The notes beneath the pieces are model-generated. The model was not told the origin of the DNA. It saw only the letters and a list, made by a program, of their open reading frames with translations, and searched no databases. The position numbers and the translations under genes were made by a program. A stretch of DNA of 64,000 bases from Nitrospirota bacterium. GTDB taxonomy: Bacteria > Nitrospirota > Thermodesulfovibrionia > Thermodesulfovibrionales > UBA9159. Position 1 is the first letter of the stretch, and each line of letters begins with the position of its first letter. Below, piece after piece: positions 62,197 to 64,000 of this stretch. The stretch covers positions 53,890-117,889 of the forward strand of contig JAJYIF010000010.1 in the NCBI GenBank assembly GCA_021790195.1, written 5' to 3'.

Positions 62197-62386
62197 GGGT
62201 CAGGCTTGCAATTATGCAAATAGTCTTACCCCGGATTCTCTTCAATATCTTATTTCCATCAAGAAATGGCTCTGTGTCCCTCATTATCCCTCCAAGGCAG
62301 CGAGTCGCCTGCAGCAGTTGATGAGAACTGACAAGATACTGAGGAAAAAGGTGGAAGATGTTATTTCTCATGTCAAGACCTGACAC
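62197..62386. repeat. 190-bp repeat, copy 1
   Basis: Begins GGGTCAGGCTTGCAATTATG and ends GTCAAGACCTGACAC, the ends being imperfect inverted repeats (GTCAGGCTTG/CAAGACCTGAC). It is about 95 percent like copy 2 at 63204 by eye. In one frame it encodes RLQQLMRTDKILRKKVEDVI then SHVKT-stop, which resembles the C-terminal end of a REP-associated (Y1) transposase. Probably a remnant. Confidence 0.75.
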
Positions 62387-62515
62387 ACTGAAGTCTCTTA
62401 TTATTCTTGTTTTCCCATGCCGCTCCGTATGGGCGACAGCCAACAACTGATTTATTCTGGAGTATCCAAAGGTCAGAAATCTATGCTCTCCGACTGAATG
62501 GACCCCGTAGGCCGC
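62387..62515 (-). pseudogene. Truncated brnT-like toxin fragment
   Basis: The minus frame reads GVHSVGEHRFLTFGYSRINQ and LLAVAHTERHGKTRIIRDFS, matching the core of BrnT toxins (RxxTxG...LLVVAHTER...TRIISAR). The N-terminal half before residue about 25 is unrecognisable and the C-terminus is cut off by the 190-bp repeat at 62386. No brnA is present. Confidence 0.55.
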
Positions 62516-62600
62516 TTTCTGACGCAGGCCCCTGAAGAAACTGGACAGAATTACTGGTATCGATAAAGAGCCCGCGAAACGAATCGACACGAGTGACTTG

Positions 62601-62846
62601 TTATGCTAAGACTTTCATCTTGTCGTATAGGAATTCAGGGGCGAGGTCGGCTCCGTTGTCCCAAACGATAGTCTCAAGAACCGGGTCAACCCTGAATGCT
62701 TTGAACATTGCTAAATCCATAAGTGGCTCAAAGACTTCCCCGTAAAGCTCATCTTTAAGGTTGACTTCGCCTTCGGCGCCGTCATTAAATCGCAGCCAAA
62801 TCAAGTAATCGTGGAGATACTTGGCTTCTTTGATATGAAGTATCAT
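62601..62846 (-). CDS. DUF2442 protein
   Basis: 81 aa. MILHIKEAKYLHDYLIWLRF then NDGAEGEVNLKDELYGEVFE and a Trp-Asp-Asn-Gly-Ala-Asp motif (IVWDNGADLAPEFLYDK) are the DUF2442 hallmarks. It is 4 nt downstream of the DUF4160 gene, a pairing often noted and suspected to be toxin-antitoxin-like. Confidence 0.88.
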   Translation of the reverse strand: MILHIKEAKYLHDYLIWLRFNDGAEGEVNLKDELYGEVFEPLMDLAMFKAFRVDPVLETIVWDNGADLAPEFLYDKMKVLA

Positions 62847-62850
62847 ATTC

Positions 62851-63108
62851 TCACTCCAGTGGACTAATCCTAAGCAAGGGTTTATTTTGCTCTGCCAGTC
62901 TCCAGTCGGCCAGCAATTCCTCTTTATATTGTTCTCTCCACTCTTGAATCATATTTAATGCTCTTTGGGTAATATTGCCTGCGACTTTTCCAGTTTCAAT
63001 TTCAACCGTAATTTCCTCATCACCATATCTCGCGTGAAAATGGGGAGGATTGTGATCCCGCCAGAGAATATAAATCACTATACCAAAAAATCTGCTTATT
63101 ATAGGCAT
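62851..63108 (-). CDS. DUF4160 protein
   Basis: 85 aa. MPIISRFFGIVIYILWRDHN then PPHFHARYGDEEITVEIETG, with the PPHFH motif, is the DUF4160 signature. Together with DUF2442 it forms a two-gene cassette common in accessory regions; activity has not been shown to my knowledge. Confidence 0.88.
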   Translation of the reverse strand: MPIISRFFGIVIYILWRDHNPPHFHARYGDEEITVEIETGKVAGNITQRALNMIQEWREQYKEELLADWRLAEQNKPLLRISPLE

Positions 63109-63203
63109 CTTATATTCATTATTTTAGCATATTGAAAAGATCGTCATGCTATGAAGCTATCTCCAAAGCAAAAACGTTCGGACTTGTGTATTGGGTGTAT
63201 TGG

Positions 63204-63484
63204 GGGTCAGGCTTGCTATTATGCAAATAGTCTTACCCGGATTCTCTTCAATATCTTATTTCCATCAAGAAATGGGCTCGGTGTCCCTCATTATCCCTCC
63301 AAGGCAGCGATTCGCCTGCAGCAGTTGATGAGAACTGACAAGATACTGAGGAAAAAGGTGGAAGATGTTATTTCTCATGTCAAGACCTGACACGAAAAAG
63401 TCCTCTAGTCCGTTTAACGGGTTGACGGACTTGTTGGGACAAACCGTCAGGATTCGCCAAATGTCAATAGTCAAGTCTGACCCC
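63204..63484. repeat. 190-bp repeat, copy 2, within a larger TIR-bounded element
   Basis: 63204-63393 repeats copy 1. A further 91 nt end in CAAGTCTGACCCC (63472-63484), the imperfect inverse of GGGGTCAGGCTTG (63203-63215), so the whole may be a small non-autonomous element of about 282 bp. TGTCAATAGTCAAGTCTGAC before the end is a word typical of REP-associated elements. No intact gene inside. Confidence 0.6.
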
Positions 63485-63501
63485 ACAAACCGTCACATTG
63501 A

Positions 63502-63912
63502 TCATTCTTTGAAAGCTAGTCGTTTAAGAACTTCATCAAGAGGTAATAACACGTATAGGTGAAGAAGAGATATTAGCACAACGCTGACAAGGAAAGACAG
63601 CAATCCACGAAAAAATGTGACGCCGTGGACATTACGTAAACACTTGTAGAGGACGATAGCAGCGTAAATTAGGAATGAGGCGGCAACTATAAGGATAATG
63701 GTAACGAGTGTTCTTTGATCTTGCTGCAAATAGCTGTAGACAGACTCATTTGGTCCTATTATGAAAGGCACCCTATCAATTGTTTTAAGGTAGTACCATA
63801 TGGGAACCAATAAAATAAAGATGCCGATTGGCATATATGCGCACCATAAACAAAAGGCTGAAACTGTCGCTCTGAGATTACCCTTGCCACCGAATAAAGA
63901 GGTGGACCCCAA
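63502..63912 (-). CDS. Three-helix membrane protein, unknown
   Basis: 136 aa from a TTG at 63912; start uncertain because an IS end overlaps it. Helices at about 20-42, 68-90 and 100-125 (YMPIGIFILLVPIWYYLKTI, TLVTIILIVAASFLIYAAIV, LLSFLVSVVLISLLHLYVLL). I do not recognise it. The 5' end may have been replaced by the neighbouring insertion sequence. Confidence 0.55.
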   Translation of the reverse strand: MGSTSLFGGKGNLRATVSAFCLWCAYMPIGIFILLVPIWYYLKTIDRVPFIIGPNESVYSYLQQDQRTLVTIILIVAASFLIYAAIVLYKCLRNVHGVTFFRGLLSFLVSVVLISLLHLYVLLPLDEVLKRLAFKE

Positions 63913-63958
63913 TGGTTGGACAGTTTTGGGGCTGAATTAAGGTGGAAACCACCTGTCT

Positions 63959-64000
63959 TCATGCCGCCAGTTTTACCGGGATGCCGGGACGTGGCAGTTT
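63959..64000 (-). mobile_element. 3' edge of a transposase gene (partial)
   Basis: From the right edge the minus strand reads KLPRPGIPVKLAA-stop, and 40-50 nt later AACTGTCCAACCATTGGGGT, which looks like a terminal inverted repeat of an IS3-like element. Only 13 codons are in view, so the family is a guess. Confidence 0.35.

Noticed and set aside
41042..63501. CRISPR array
   Set aside because: The direct repeats seen (190-bp pair, TTCCAAG words, 18-bp tandem) are too long, too few or not regularly spaced by unique spacers.

Overview
The window looks like a bacterial chromosome fragment from an anaerobic or microaerobic environmental lineage. The gene mix (periplasmic [NiFe] hydrogenase, partial indolepyruvate:ferredoxin oxidoreductase, archaeal-type AdoMet synthetase, archaeal-type phosphoglycerate mutase homologue, MTA/SAH deaminase, sulfur-carrier protein beside two threonine synthases, LPS-type outer-membrane porin) would fit Nitrospirota or a deltaproteobacterial-type organism. 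This placement is inference from gene content; no phylogeny was run.

Layout. 1-1442: 5' part of iorA and an amidohydrolase (minus). 1661-4570: outer-membrane porin and an orphan NarX/DegS-type histidine kinase. 4588-7276: minus-strand yceD/DUF177-rpmF-plsX-fabH fatty-acid/phospholipid operon. 7422-12372: plus-strand hydrogenase operon (small subunit, large subunit, cytochrome b, maturation protease, hypC) ending in ubiX. 12344-15873: TetR-controlled DevBCA/MacAB-like exporter. 16041-19833: lepB, plsC-like, small lipoprotein, radical SAM protein, phosphoesterase. 19928-26461: dinB, a nuclease/methyltransferase restriction-modification pair with an AbrB-type gene, and lexA. 26806-31766: sigma-54 activator, archaeal-type metK, release-factor-like protein, HEAT and PilZ proteins. 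32023-43242: DUF1189 protein, M50 protease-rimO-DUF2062-thiL operon, lon-hsp20-galU, tRNA-Leu, hemerythrin, two PpiC/SurA chaperones. 43363-47524: mtaD, asd, leuD, SYLF protein. 47670-53193: plus-strand uvrA-apbE-NusG_II-Gx-yacG-dapB operon. 53228-56746: membrane protein, fumC, CBS-ACT protein, Cys-rich receiver. 56751-61111: minus-strand threonine/sulfur-carrier operon. 61436-64000: accessory tail with HigBA, DUF2442/DUF4160 pair, duplicated 190-bp repeats, a truncated brnT and an IS edge.

The outstanding observation is in the hydrogenase. The large-subunit reading frame begins at 8688 behind a strong ribosome-binding site and is interrupted by exactly two in-frame TGA codons (8865 and 8874). 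They replace exactly the two metal-binding cysteines of the N-terminal RxCGxC motif, giving RI-U-GV-U-TTVHA if read as selenocysteine. Everything else is intact, including the C-terminal DPCxxCxxH motif and its cleavable tail. A hairpin meeting the bacterial SECIS rules lies 7 nt after the second TGA. Known [NiFeSe] hydrogenases carry Sec in the C-terminal motif; a UxxU N-terminal motif, with one Sec in the bridging position, would be new as far as I know. The paired small subunit has Asp in place of one proximal-cluster Cys (CxxD), as in actinobacterial-type hydrogenase, and two extra cysteines near clusters.

Secondary points: a possible protein-thiocarboxylate sulfur pathway joined to threonine synthesis, a probable non-orthologous homoserine kinase, a compact UvrA lacking most of its insertion domain, repeat insertions inside rimO, a lexA gene with a self-operator and a probable leaderless transcript, and a receiver domain with a four-cysteine insertion.
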